Source of the DNA: Adineta vaga
Lineage: Eukaryota; Rotifera
DNA length: 64,000 nt
Direction: 5' to 3'
Assembly (NCBI GenBank): GCA_021613535.1
Contig: CP075494.1
Coordinates: forward strand, 14,818,001-14,882,000
This document shows, one piece after another, positions 34,723-46,652 of the stretch. The translations under genes and the position numbers were made by a program. The first letter of the stretch is position 1; each line of letters opens with the position of its first letter. Under the pieces are notes generated by a model that worked only from the letters and a program-made list of their open reading frames with translations, had not been told where the DNA came from and searched no databases.

Positions 34723-37447
34723 CTACTCATCTTGTTTAATATCTTGAATAATCATTGAATTTTCTTTTTCAATTGTTTCTTCACATGTTGCTAATGAATT
34801 CGTTTGTTGTTTTATTCGTTTCTTATCGATTATTATTGGTTTTAATTCGATACGTCGTTTTTGTTGAATTTTTCTCATGTTATTCAATGATGAATTTGAT
34901 CGTTTGAAACTTAATTGATTTAATCGATCGATTGAACGAGTTGGCAATGAAAATGTGTATTTTTCTTTTAATGCTCTTAATTTCTTCAAACGTTCTTGTG
35001 TATCATCAGTTTTAATACGTTCTCTTCTTTCGATTGTTTTAGGAAAATTTATTTCGGAATTTGCAGATGGTAAAATAATCTCACTATTAATGATCAAATC
35101 AGTTGCTATGGATGGTGTTGTAACAGTTGATTGTCGTGCCGTACTTATTCGAGGTAATATTCCATTTAAAGTCGATGGAGTTGGTGCTTCTTTCGTTGTC
35201 GGACGTGTAGTTGATTTATCAGTGAAAAGTTGATTATCATCATATATCATACGTTCTTTATCATCATTTTCATTATAAATTAATTGATAATTCTTTAAAC
35301 ATTGAACTGGTAATAATGAATGATTAGTTCTATATTTATCAAAACATTCGAGAACAATATTTAAAGTTTCTTCGAATAAAGGTTTTGTTGTTGTATTCAC
35401 TTGTGTATTGCCCCAACTAATTTATTTAATAAAATAAAGTTCATTATAGAAATCAAATCAACTTACCCAACACCGGGATTATCATTAACTTCTAAGAGCC
35501 ATAAACGAAAATTTTCATCAAGTAAAAAATCACAACCAAATAAACCAAAATGACCAGCGATACGTTCTAATTTATTTTTACTAGCACGAATAACTTGTCG
35601 AATAATTGTATGCATACGATCCTTAAGTACAAAATATAGAAATATCCGATACAAAAGTTTCGTTGTAGGGCAATAGTCATCTTTTATTTATAGACAGATG
35701 AAAAGATTTTTTTGACAGCTTTTTAATCTGGAGTTTACAATAGTAAATCGAAGTTATATTGTGATATAATTCAATTGCATTCCTGTTTTAGACAAGAACG
35801 TTACATTAGGTAAGAAAAGGTTTAGTTTTGTGGAACTTATATGCACTTTTCTAGGAGAAATTTGAAGTCAATTCTATTAACAACAAATGCTGATTACGAA
35901 CATGCCATTATATATAAATGGACTAGAAAAGCTTTATTTACTTGCATAACTGTCATAACCCAATCTTCACATAATTGAGGATGAAATGGTCGGAAACATT
36001 TATTGAAATATTGACTAAAATGATGTAAAAATATTTAGAAAGAAATCTCTAATCATTTTACATTACTTTAATTGTTGCATCGTCATTCCTGTTTCTTCTG
36101 ATGAACTTGCATATCGATAATGATGTTCTTGAACTGACTAAACCCAAAGATTCTTATTTATATGTATAGAATTGAGCAGTTCAACTTACTAAATTCGTTA
36201 GATGTGTTGCACGATCAAAATCAAATTCTCGATAAAGATTAAGTGAAAGACGTATGACTGATGCATTATGATTATAAAAGATAATCAATGGTTTTGTCCA
36301 AGCGACAAGCCAATGTACACGCATATCAAATTTACGACCTTTTATAAGAAGTGGTCGAGAAATATATCTAAGTTAAGCAAAGAAAAAAATAAACGAAATT
36401 TGTTTTTTAATTTTCATGTTCGTATGGAAATTATTGATCATCATACGCTACTCTTGCATTATGTGTCCGGGAAATTTTGGTTGATGTTGAGGACGTTTAC
36501 CGATAGTCGATTGTGTTTTAAATACTGTCTCCATATTGGAATTTCCTGATAGAACCTGTATACCTTGACCAGCGTAGCTATAACGTGGTTTGCATATCCA
36601 AGTTCGATTTTGTTCTATAAGTGGAAAAGGAAATTAATTTTTCTTCTAGAAAATATGCAGTCACGTAGTAGAATATTTCTTTTAAACACATTATCAAGTA
36701 ATTAAACACTATCGAATAGCTTTTTCAAATTGTCATGAAAGTGTAAATTGTACAGAGAATTATTGCTGGTATTTGAACTTTTGAGTTCTTTCCTTATAAT
36801 CTTCTTGTCGATAATGAAGACTGGAAATTTAATCCTTTTAGTAAACAAGATATATGAAGACTTTTTTCTATCTTGATTGAATATTCTATTATGAGAAAAA
36901 AAAAGAAGAAGTATTACACGTACTTTTATGAATACGTAGGAATTCAGCCAATTCATTAGCATCGTCAAGCACAAATGTCATTGGCAGAAAAGTCTGAACA
37001 TGATTACCGACAGAATTTCTTCTACTATTTATATAATCTCGTATTGTATACCAGAGATTAACTTTATCAGCAAATGTTATTTGACCAGGTATGTTATTGA
37101 TTAATTGTTTTCCTTCTTGAAATTTTTTCCAATCTACTTGATGTTCAAGACACCATTTGATTGTGAAATTAGTCACAGCTTGATCTTTCGTACGTGACCA
37201 ACCACGTTCTTCAAGTATTTCTGTAATTCTATTTTGCAAAAAAAGAAAAAAGGAAAAGATAATAGTGTTTTTTTTTTAAATAATAAATTCCTTTGACTTA
37301 CACTTGTGCTTTGTCAGTGCATGCATAGAAAACTAAATTAGATCCTGATCTTTTGCGTAAAATTAAATCTCCCAATTGAGTACTTTTTGAACGTACGACT
37401 TTTCGTTCTTGGTCTTTTTTTTGACCATTTACGCTTCCATTGCCCAT
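34723..37447 (-). CDS. TTLL10: Tubulin-tyrosine-ligase-like enzyme (TTLL, possibly TTLL10-like)
   Basis: ATP-grasp enzymes that add amino acids such as Glu or Gly to tubulin or other proteins, often in cilia. Exons on the minus strand: 37447-37302, 37228-36924, 36614-36452, 36367-36190, 36137-36067, 36014-35942, 35621-35467 and 35416-34723, 594 residues in consistent phase. TTL-domain signatures are WICKPRYSYAGQGIQVL (nucleotide-binding lysine region), YISRPLLIKGRKFDMRVHW, LYREFDFDRATHLTN, and the metal-binding end GCDFLLDENFRLWLLEVNDNPG. The last ~150 residues are a basic, Ser/Thr-rich tail without a recognised domain. The start is set by MGNGSVNG; a Gly at position 2 hints at N-myristoylation. 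The GCDFLLD motif resembles TTLL10 more than TTLL3/8 as I recall them, but the subfamily is uncertain. Confidence 0.85.
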
Positions 37448-40420
37448 GATGAAACTAATAGATTGTTCGTTTCTTTCTTTCTTTCTTTTTTTCTTCCTTT
37501 CTTGTCTATTCAAAAAATATGAACATTGATTGTTGCTACTGGAGATATGTTTGAAAACAATTTCATTTGTCACAATCGAGAATGTGTTTTTTTTCCTCGT
37601 TCTTTAGTTAAATAAAACGGTAACTAACTATATGTTGTTTGATGGGATGTCGATGTTTTGAGAACAAGAATTCTTATTGACGCTATTCAAATGTTGTTGT
37701 GGTATACACTTTTGAAATAATAGAGATGAATGGTAGTCATTTCGACTTCAGTTTTTTTTTTAATATTTTCTCATATGTATATATATTTCTGCAAAGAAAG
37801 AAAAGAAAAAAATCAGCTTGTCTGAGTGTTGTCATTGATGAAAAGGTGAATTTGACGTTCTCCTCTTATTTGCTTGTAGTTGAATGATGTAGGTTGAAAT
37901 GATTTGTTTTGTTACGATTGATATCAAATGAAAACATGTCGCATTCGATTATTATATTAATAAAAATCCGACAAAGAACATTATTCAAAAGACATTGATT
38001 GATAAAAAGTACCAGACTATAATTGTTTCTTTGTTTTATTTTTCATATGCTACTCTAGGTTCTACTTCAATTTCGTTCTTCCTGTTGGAAAGTACTTTTT
38101 TCAATTATGAACTACAATACTTGAATGTTCGTTTATTCATGTTTCCTTAACTCTACTCTGAGATATTTTTAATTAGTTAGTTTTAAATTGCAAATGTTTT
38201 ATTCAAAAGACAAGAATCTCTCCTTTTTTTTCTCCTGTTTTATAAATAGCAACATTCTATATCAAAGCTTGAATAAGAGACAAATGCAGATTGATTGTCT
38301 ATTGATGGATCATTTTCACTTCCATATTCATCTTATTCATTTCGCTTCTTCCTCTTTTTTTTAAGCTAGACTAGTTTCTATTATATTTTCACATTTTATA
38401 AAATTCTTATTATCAATAAAAGTTTTATTTCACTCAAATATATTGTTCTAGTAATAGCTCATTAGATAAATTCTATATTTCATATCAAGAATATACGCTA
38501 TCTAATAATTGTCAAGTATTGAATATTTCTCTTGATAAATTATTTAACATGTCTTTCATATAATGAAAAAGTACATGAAGAATTCGTATATGTAATAAAA
38601 ACCATTCCTATTGAAGTTTTTCTTGTTTGTTTTTTTCTCCTACGAAAATTGATGTAATTTGATCAGTTATTGTGAGTATTAATTGGTAAGTATTCAATGT
38701 TTTTTGCTTATCAAAACAGATATTATTTCAGTTCAGTCTTTATCACAGATATATCAATATATATTCTACGAATGTGAATTCGAGTAAGTAGCTAACAAAG
38801 TGATCAGATCTGTCGGACGTTTATTTTTCGAGTTTTTTCTATTATTTTAACGTAGATCTATTCAGTAATTCATTCGTATAATAAAACGAGAAGGCATTTA
38901 TTATTTGTCATTCTGACATATCTATGAACTAAAGATATCTGTAATTGTGTTATTAATGTTATCTAACTGACAATTTGCGCTTTCATATTACACATGAAAA
39001 TGTTCGTTAATTAAAATGTGTAAAACGACATTATGTGTGAACATTGACATTGATCAAATGATTATTTTCATATAATTTTCCGTGCGACAAAGTAAATTCT
39101 CTATCAATTAATTTCGAAGGGCGCGGGTGATGCCTGGATTGCATCAAACAATATTCTGCTTTCCTTATGAATTATTTTCAAGTGAAATTATCCGAAAAAG
39201 TTCATTTAGTATTTTTGTTTAATATTTCTACTTCAACTTTACTTTAATGTTGGAACTAAACGTTCTTTCCTACTTCTCTATTTTGTTGTTTTCTTTAAGA
39301 TGTTTCATAAAATCTCTTGAGCATTAATTTAGTCAGTTATAATAGCGATAAGGATCAAAAAGAAAAGCCAGATTAACTTAAAAACAGATTAAAGTGTCAT
39401 CTTGGTTTTTTGTTTTAATATATTCGGATTGAAAAGCATTTAGAAGAAATTTTTAATTTAATTCCATATCTTTCATTCATAAAAGTCCGAGAAAAGTAGT
39501 CTTTTGGTATTTTTCATAATAGGTGTGAATTTGTCAATTACATAAATATCTTGTAACTATTTACAAAGTTTTTCATAATGAAAAACTAAAGTAAGATGTT
39601 GAACAGCATTTTTATTTGAGATTAGATGATGTGAAGTAAATTATACGGTAGAATTCATTTATATGTCGTGAGTAAATTATCATATAGATAAGAGGTTGGC
39701 GTAGGTCTTGTATTGTTATTATCACAGACCAATAATAAAATATGTGAGTAGAGTTAAACCAAATAGAAAATTGTTCATGTTTTGACTATTAAGAATCAAA
39801 TAGAAAAGCCATTTATCATGTATCTTTTTGATAGAGATTGTTATTTGTCAGTCTTGATTTACTTGCTTTCCGTTAGCTGTCAAAACGACATTTTTCCTGT
39901 TGATTTTGTCAACATTCTAGAGAAAAATATATCCTGCTGAAAGATTCACAGCGATGAATGAGGTTTCATTAAGTATATTCTTGGAATTATCGATGCTATT
40001 CAACTAATAATTGTAGTTTTGATAAGTTCCAGATATAAAAGATCTTCTATTTTTTCGAACGTCATTCCCTTGAATAACTCATTTTAATAGAAACTAAAAG
40101 AGAAAAGTTAATTTCTTTTTCTTTAAAAGCATGAATACATAAGCATAATGTTTTATTCATCAATCATATCTTTTAACTTTGTTTTAGATCATTTCATTTC
40201 TAGTTTATTCATTGTTTTTTCCTTTAAAACAAAACACTTCATCTATCGACGTATTATTTTTCTAAATCGATAGCGTGATTCAACAGATTACGTATATCCT
40301 TTCTCTTCGTTATATACCTTCGAGAAATTTACTTCCATTTCATCGGTACGTAGATATGATGAAAACAAAGAAGGAAAACACTAAACGGACCATTGTTTTA
40401 TCTTTAGTAACTAAATCCGT
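37448..40420. other. Large intergenic region upstream of TTLL and GPCR genes
   Basis: About 3 kb between divergent genes with no recognised coding exon, RNA or mobile element. It is uniformly AT-rich. A GC-rich patch (GGGCGCGGGTGATGCC) lies at about 39119-39134. Confidence 0.45.
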
Positions 40421-41741
40421 ATGGCAACAACAATTCCACCAGTATTATTATCGAATGATTCGATAATATGTTCGGGTAAGTACAACGATTTTCTTTTCGA
40501 AAATTCCTATGTATCGTTTTGTAGAACAATTAATTAGTGACATACTTGATGGTCCATCAGGTCGAATTATATGGGGAATTTTACAGATTATCCTCACAGT
40601 TTTTGGCGATCTCGGTAAATATATATATATATATATGATTACTTTGTAAACATGTCGAAAATTTGTATATATTTTTTGCAGGAAATATTCTCACATTAAT
40701 AGTACTTAATCGTCGTCTGATGAGAAAAGGAGGTGTCAACAATCTTTTACAAGGTCTTGCTATTAGCGATATAGTTGCTCCAACACTCGCTTGTGTTCCA
40801 CATCTTATATATTATTATGGATCAGAAGAAAATGATGATTTAATTAATTCTATCAATCTATATATAATGCCAATTGCAACAGGTGCAACATTTTGTTCGA
40901 ATTGGATCGGTAAAAATGATTTTCTATTGGAAAAATGAAATTTATATGTAAATCATTTTTAGTTGTAACAATAACAAGTTTTCGTTTATTGATTGTTCTA
41001 AAACCACTCCATTCTCAAGTTTATTGTTCAAGTCAAAATGAAAAACGAGTGTTAATTATTATTATTCTCTTCAGTATTCTTTCCATAACACCTTATTATT
41101 ATTATCATGCACATATTAAAGCATTAGATATTATACGAGTTATATCCGTTGTTCTCTCTCTACTAGGTCCATGGGTAGTCTGTGTTGTCCTTTGGATTTT
41201 ACTTCTTCGTATTGTCAATCGAGAAATTGGTACGAAAAAATCAAATGAATTCATTCTTCATTCAGATATTATTGCCCAACGTTTAAAATCAAAATCTCGT
41301 ATAACACGAATGATCTTAATTATCTGCTTTTTTAATATCATTTGTCAATTACCAGTATTGATTCTAACAATCTACAGTCTTATCGATGGTAATCCATGTG
41401 GTTATGTGTCACCCATTATCTTTGTTTGTTTACTTTTTCTCTCAAATCTCTTGCTAATTGTCAATCATTCCATCAATTTTTTTATTTATTCATTAACCAA
41501 TACGAAATTTCGTTGTGCCTTAAAAATTATGTGTCGACGAATTTGTTCCTGTTATCATCGTCGACTTCTTCAACGACAAATGACTGTTGTTACCAAATAT
41601 GATGAGAAACAAAAGAAACATGACTATCATGAATGTTCAAATTCGAATAGTGATGAAAGTCCACATTTAGTTATATCAATGCGAACTGTTCATTTAATAA
41701 AATACAATAAGACAAAGAAATCGAGACGTTTACCTTTATGA
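40421..41741 (+). CDS. Rhodopsin-class G-protein-coupled receptor
   Basis: Exons 40421-40475, 40525-40614, 40682-40909 and 40963-41741 give 383 residues with consistent phase. Seven hydrophobic segments are visible. TM1 includes GDLGNILTLIVLNRRLM, with the conserved Asn; TM2 includes LLQGLAISDIVAPTLA with the conserved Asp. The usual DRY at the end of TM3 is replaced by SFR in VTITSFRLLIVLKPLHS. TM6 contains FFNIICQLPVLILTI with a Pro, and TM7 reads LLLIVNHSINFFIYSLTN, where NPxxY has become NHSINFFIY. A basic Cys-containing juxtamembrane region (RRICSCYHRR) and a Ser-rich tail follow. The ligand is unknown; a peptide-receptor-like orphan is the most that can be said. Confidence 0.85.
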
Positions 41742-42466
41742 ATATTGTGCCTTTTTTTTTAATTTTCAAATAAATTATTTTGTGAATATATCCGATTCTT
41801 TACGAAAATGATTGACGTAGTCGAATGATAACTTGAGAAGTTTTGATTTTGTCAAGTGAAGATCTATGACGATAATTGTATAAAATGTTGTTAGAGTTCA
41901 AAACAAATATTTTCTTTTTAAAGATTGAATATGAAATTAAAAGTACATGTAATATTACACAAAGTTCTTTGATCAGGTTTCGTCTGATGAGGATGAACTG
42001 TGATTATTAGAAATGAAAAGAAATTGTATACTAATGTTGTAATTTAAAGATGTTTACTTTTATAATCATGTCGGATTTATCTTAATCTTTTAATGAATAA
42101 TCAAGCGGTAAACCTATCGTACATTCGTAAATCTTTAAAAAGTTATTTCATGCGTGAAATTCGACAACATTTATAATAAAAATGCTCCATATAGATAGAT
42201 TAGTTTTGAAATCCTATATTATACATTGTTTGGCGTTTATGACATTGTGAGTATGAAACCTATCAGATACATATTCAGATTCAGATTCAGATCAGAGCAG
42301 GAAGACTATTGGTGAAAAAAAATGACCAATGAAAACATTTCTTCGAAGAGGTTTCTATTCTGTTTATAACTATTCATCAATGGTTGATCTAAACAAACGA
42401 AAAAGAATCAATCTTTTTTGCTAGACGAAATTGTCGTATATTGTGATTGTTGTAAACATTAAGAAA
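41742..42466. other. Spacer between the GPCR and MED31 genes
   Basis: 725 bp, AT-rich. It contains a short ATTCAG tandem repeat at about 42271-42290. No gene was recognised. Confidence 0.4.
42271..42290 (+). repeat. Short (ATTCAG)n tandem repeat
   Basis: Three to four consecutive ATTCAG units ending in ATCAGAGCAGG, about 180 bases upstream of the MED31 start. Confidence 0.65.
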
Positions 42467-42940
42467 ATGAGCGATGATCTTATTCAAACAATTATACGAG
42501 ATCCTCGACAACGTTTTTTACTTGATTTGGAATTCGTTCAAACATTAGCTAATCCTCAATATTTAAATTTTCTTGCTCAACGAAATTATTTTAAAAATCC
42601 AGCATTTATTAATTATTTAAAATATTTACTCTATTTCAAAGAAGATAATTATATTAAATATGTTCGTTATCCTCAAGCACTTTATTTTCTCGATCTTTTA
42701 CAACGTGAACAATTTCGACAAGAACTTGTCAATGCAACTTATTGTCGATATATTGAAGATCAACAATTACTTGCTTGGCAACGACTTCAACGTCGAAAAA
42801 GTCAACTTTTAACCAATGCAACAGGTACATCCACATCAACTGCAAATAATAATAATAATGAAACAGACACAGCGACTACACAGAATAGTACAAATGCAAT
42901 ATCAACATCGACAACAGCGAATAATAATCCACTTCGTTAG
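42467..42940 (+). CDS. MED31: Mediator complex subunit 31
   Basis: MED31 (Soh1) is part of the Mediator middle module that links transcription factors with RNA polymerase II. The gene is intronless and encodes 157 residues. The first ~100 residues are the conserved helical bundle: RFLLDLEFVQTLANPQYLNF, LAQRNYFKNPAFINYLKYL, and YIKYVRYPQALYFLDLLQ. A Thr/Asn/Ser-rich tail of ~45 residues is low complexity. The start at 42467 is preferred over an in-frame codon at 42431 because MED31 proteins begin just before this point. PDCD10 starts 123 bases after the stop. Confidence 0.95.
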   Translation: MSDDLIQTIIRDPRQRFLLDLEFVQTLANPQYLNFLAQRNYFKNPAFINYLKYLLYFKEDNYIKYVRYPQALYFLDLLQREQFRQELVNATYCRYIEDQQLLAWQRLQRRKSQLLTNATGTSTSTANNNNNETDTATTQNSTNAISTSTTANNNPLR

Positions 42941-43063
42941 AGAAATCAAATATCATTTTCTTCTTCTTTTTGTTATTTGAATGAATATACAGAATAAATG
43001 AAATTCTTTGAAAAAGAACTTCAATTCTGTTGGGTTTTGTTATTTACTTTTCTTTCATTCTAG

Positions 43064-43813
43064 ATGACAACAATCGATGATGGAACAGCAGGTTCATCTG
43101 CAACGAATGGTCTTATTCTACCGAATATTATCTATCCCGTCTTAGAACAACTTGATAGATCAGGTTTTAAAGATGTTCAAAATGATCTACGTCAACAATT
43201 CTATCAACTTGAACAATTTTATCCGGGATTTTCTCATTGTTTTCTTCAATCATTTTTTCGTCGACAGAATCCATCATTAACGCTCAATACGAATGAATTA
43301 ACACTTAAATTAGAGAAATATTGTGATAAATCTTCTTATTTAATCTCATCATTACGAAATGAACCCGAATTTCATGAATTAAATCTTCGTACAAAGAATC
43401 TCAAACGAATTTTAAGTCGTATACCAGATGATATCAATGAAAAACGTGAATTTCTCGAAACAATCAAAGAAATTGCAAGTGCTATTAAGAAAACTCTTGA
43501 TAGTGTTTCTAATACTTATCAATATTTGAAAACATCAGATGGAAGACAAGCTTTAGAGAATGAAAAAAAAGAATTTATAAAATCAAGTAAAAACTTTAGT
43601 AATACATTGAAAGCTTATTTTCGTGATAATCAACGTGATGATGTTTATATTGCTGCTAATCATTTACTTGTTCAAACAGATTATTTATTACGTACGATAA
43701 AAATTTATTGTCAAACAGATGCATTCGATCAATGTTTATATCCTTTAATATCAAATCGAATCCTTCCAACAACACGTTATCATAATCATCGATCAAATTT
43801 ATCTTATGAATAA
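43064..43813 (+). CDS. PDCD10: Programmed cell death protein 10 / CCM3
   Basis: PDCD10 is a scaffold that dimerises through its N-terminal half and binds GCKIII kinases and striatin (STRIPAK) through that and its FAT-homology domain. The gene is intronless and encodes 249 residues, compared with 212 in human. Conserved blocks are YPVLEQL near the N terminus, EPEFHELNLRTKNLKRILSR, IPDDINEKREFLETIKEIAS, AIKKTLDSV, and the FAT-homology segment QALENEKKEFIKSSKNFSNT followed by LKAYFRDN and LVQTDYLLRTIK. The last ~25 residues have no counterpart in human. The ATG directly follows TTTCATTCTAG, so an upstream leader must be joined by cis or trans splicing, or the match is fortuitous. Confidence 0.93.
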   Translation: MTTIDDGTAGSSATNGLILPNIIYPVLEQLDRSGFKDVQNDLRQQFYQLEQFYPGFSHCFLQSFFRRQNPSLTLNTNELTLKLEKYCDKSSYLISSLRNEPEFHELNLRTKNLKRILSRIPDDINEKREFLETIKEIASAIKKTLDSVSNTYQYLKTSDGRQALENEKKEFIKSSKNFSNTLKAYFRDNQRDDVYIAANHLLVQTDYLLRTIKIYCQTDAFDQCLYPLISNRILPTTRYHNHRSNLSYE

Positions 43814-44544
43814 ATTTCTGAACTAATCTTATCTTTGAATGTACAGTTCTTGTTGTTCTTCTTATTAGTTATGTGGGGAATCTATTATGTTAAATTTCTC
43901 TTCCAGATACGTATGTACAGTAGAATTTGTTTTATTAAAGAATCATTCTTTGTTGAATTATCAATTTTCTGTTTTTGTTTTTCTTCCTGAGGAAGAAATT
44001 GTTGTTTTTATGTCTTGTTGATAGTGAAATGGAATCTCCTGTTGATTAGTCATCGAACCCGACAGAATTCAAGACAATAGAGAGAGAAGAAGAAAAAATA
44101 AGAACATGTGCATTGATGTGTGGGCAAATGCATCAGCTCGAGTTAAATAGTTAACTATTGTTGATATATGATATAAACTCAAAGAAAAATAGAACGATGA
44201 AGAGAAACAAAAAATCCGCCTACGTAACTTTTCTGTTTTTTTTCCTCTCTTCGACGAGCCAAAGTCAGAAAAAGAGAATAGACCGGCTTTTACACTCATT
44301 CTTCGTCGTTCTCTTTTCCTCTTTTCAATCGGCAACAATTCTTCATGATCGTATGAATTAAATCTCATATAATATCATGTCGAGTATCTCTGCTTTATTG
44401 ACGTCATTGCAGTCGAATGAGTAGAGTTTCTTTTTTCTGCTTCGTTTGTATCATATCCGATTCGAATTTCAATTGTGTATATTTCAGATCGAAAAGCGAA
44501 CAACGATTATATTTCTTTATTAAATACAACAAAACAAAAAAAAC
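43814..44544. other. Spacer between PDCD10 and the LC3 gene
   Basis: 731 bp, with GA/AG-rich stretches at about 44080-44100. A TTTCAG acceptor-like site lies near 44484-44489, about 55 bases before the LC3 start. No gene was recognised. Confidence 0.4.
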
Positions 44545-45203
44545 ATGGCACCTTCATCTAATGTAGATAATCGTACATTTAAACAACGTAAAAATTTTGG
44601 TAAGACGATGAAAATTTTCTTTTAAATCAAATTTTGAATTGAATTTTAGCAACACGCAAAGAAGAAGTCGCTGGAATTCGAAGTAAATTTCCAAATAGTA
44701 AGTTTGGATATTTTTGGAACTTTAATTTAGATGTTTTTCTTTTTCAAATAGAAATTCCTGTTATTGTCGAACGATATCATAAAGAAAAAGATTTACCTAT
44801 ACTTGGTAACTAAATTCAATTAGTTCGATTGTTTTTATGTTCTGATTTTGTAGACAAAACGAAATTTTTGGTGCCACAAGAATTGACAATGTCGCAATTC
44901 GTCACGATTATTCGGTAAATAAATCTTATTTTTAAAAATACGATTTTTTTAAACAAAGAATTTTTAAAAAAAAAAATAATAGAAATCGTATGCAATTAAA
45001 TGCTAATCAAGCGTTCTATTTATTGGTTAATAATAAAAGTATTGCTTCGATGTCGACTTCCATGGCAGAAATTTATCGTGATGACAAAGTAATATCATTA
45101 AATAATCTTAAAATTCTTATACATTTGTTTTCTTTTTGAAAAGGATGATGATGGATTTCTTTATATGACTTATGCTAGTCAAGAAATGTTCGGAGGAATG
45201 TAA
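44545..45203 (+). CDS. MAP1LC3: Autophagy ubiquitin-like protein LC3 (Atg8 family)
   Basis: LC3 is conjugated to phosphatidylethanolamine on autophagosomes and binds LIR-bearing cargo receptors. Six exons: 44545-44599, 44650-44697, 44752-44805, 44854-44914, 44983-45088 and 45144-45203, giving 127 residues. The N-terminal helical arm contains TFKQRKNF, as in LC3 rather than GABARAP. The ubiquitin-like core shows KIPVIVERYHKEKDLPILDK, TKFLVPQELTMSQFV, and LNANQAFYLLVNNKSI. The end is DGFLYMTYASQEMFGGM, so Atg4 would need to remove only one or two residues to expose the conjugated glycine. LC3B-type proteins instead have ETFG followed by several residues. Confidence 0.96.
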
Positions 45204-45765
45204 TTAACTAAACCAGCGATTCTGTTTATAAATATACATATAGTTTTTTTTCTTCTTTGTTGTTTGTTTGTCTTTGTAAAACGAAAACTAATGTCATCAG
45301 TTGATTTGCTCATTATTTCGAGAGCAACCGGTGAGCAAATAAGAGGAAAAAAAGAAGAAGATGATATCTTATCAATATGTGCAATTTCGATTTATTTCTT
45401 TTGACGTAATAACAATATAAAACTATCTACTTTCTTTTTTGCATGTGTGTATTTGGTCGACATATAATTATTTTTCTTTTCTTTGTTTATTCTATGATTA
45501 TTGTGCATTTTTATTTTCTCTTTCAATATGTGTTGTGTCTTCATTTTTCTTCTTCTTCTACTTATTAAGATGTATTGATCCTAAAAACATGTTTTATTTT
45601 GTATTATATGACAAAAAAATAGAGAGAGGGAAATATACATATATATATATATATTCAAGAATTGTTTTGTTTTGAAGAAACTCATTTGAAATCTGCATGA
45701 AAACTTTAGAGATCTTTTAATAAGAAACAAGTTCGATATTTCAGATATATTTGTTGTGAAGCAAA
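45204..45765. other. Spacer after the LC3 gene
   Basis: 562 bp of T-rich sequence with an AT repeat near 45635-45652. It holds the LC3 3' UTR and the leader of the next gene; no other gene was recognised. Confidence 0.4.
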
Positions 45766-46652
45766 ATGTTTCATAAATATAATTCATTTACAAATACTTT
45801 AACATCGTCTGATCAAGTCTCTGCTTATGTGCCACAGGTTAGAGAGATGACTTGAAGGGAAAGTAATGATGAATTATTTCATTTTTACAGGGATTTAGTA
45901 CCAAAGAAGCAACCAATAATTTCTTTGTTGCTCCACAACCGAAAGGACGACAAGCCGGTGGATCGGGTTCTCATTCTGAAGCAAGTTTAGCAGCCCGTAA
46001 AATGTCTATATCTCGCTTCTTTTTGAGTAAATTCGGTCTTGGTGGTTCATCACTTGCTTCTACCGCCCAAACCATAGCTGATAAAGCACAAACAGTAGCT
46101 GCAACTGCCCAACAAGCTGTTGCAAGTAGTGTCAGTAGTCACGGTACTCAACAAACCCACCAAGCTAGTAGCAGTAGTCATGCAGTTAAGAGTCATGGCC
46201 ATGGACATGGTTCACATGCGGCACCATGGGAAGGTGTTAATCTTTGGCGTACACCTTACAAAGGTGATACCGATACAATCACACAAGTGAAACGTAATAA
46301 AGGTACACTTGATAAATATGTTGAAAATCGTACTCGTCATATCCAACAATTACAATTACTTGCATTAGTAAATAGTTTTAATTGATTTTTCTTCAGTATA
46401 TATTTGTTAATACCCTTTTTTTTTAGCGTAATAAGACTATTCCCACTTGGATTATGATGCCACGTGATAAACTTCTTTTTGCTGCACAAGGTGTTATCGT
46501 TGTTTATGTTCTTTATCAAGTAACGACCTCGGTATATCAACATTTAAAAGCAAAAGATCGTCTGAAACGTATGTATACATTCTTCTTTTACTTCTACTCT
46601 TTCATTTCTTGTTTTAGTCCTCAAATTACTTTACAAAGACAATGTCGATTAA
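45766..46652 (+). CDS. Unrecognised protein with one C-terminal membrane segment
   Basis: Exons 45766-45837, 45891-46367, 46427-46568 and 46618-46652 give 241 residues with matching phases. I do not recognise the family. The N-terminal half is Ser/Ala/Gly-rich with an Ala/Gln/Thr repeat-like stretch (AQTIADKAQTVAATAQQAV) that could form an amphipathic helix, then a His/Gly/Ser-rich linker (HGHGHGSHAAP). A more conserved-looking block follows: WEGVNLWRTPYKGD and NKGTLDKYVENRTRHIQQL. The C terminus has a hydrophobic segment (LLFAAQGVIVVYVLYQV) and a basic end. The IPTWIMMPRDKLLFAA block faintly resembles small cytochrome-oxidase subunits of the COX7A type, but I would not assign it on that basis. 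Confidence 0.7.

Noticed and set aside
44069-44368. 99-codon minus-strand frame between PDCD10 and LC3
   Set aside because: Basic, low-complexity translation in the LC3 promoter region; no homologue suggested.
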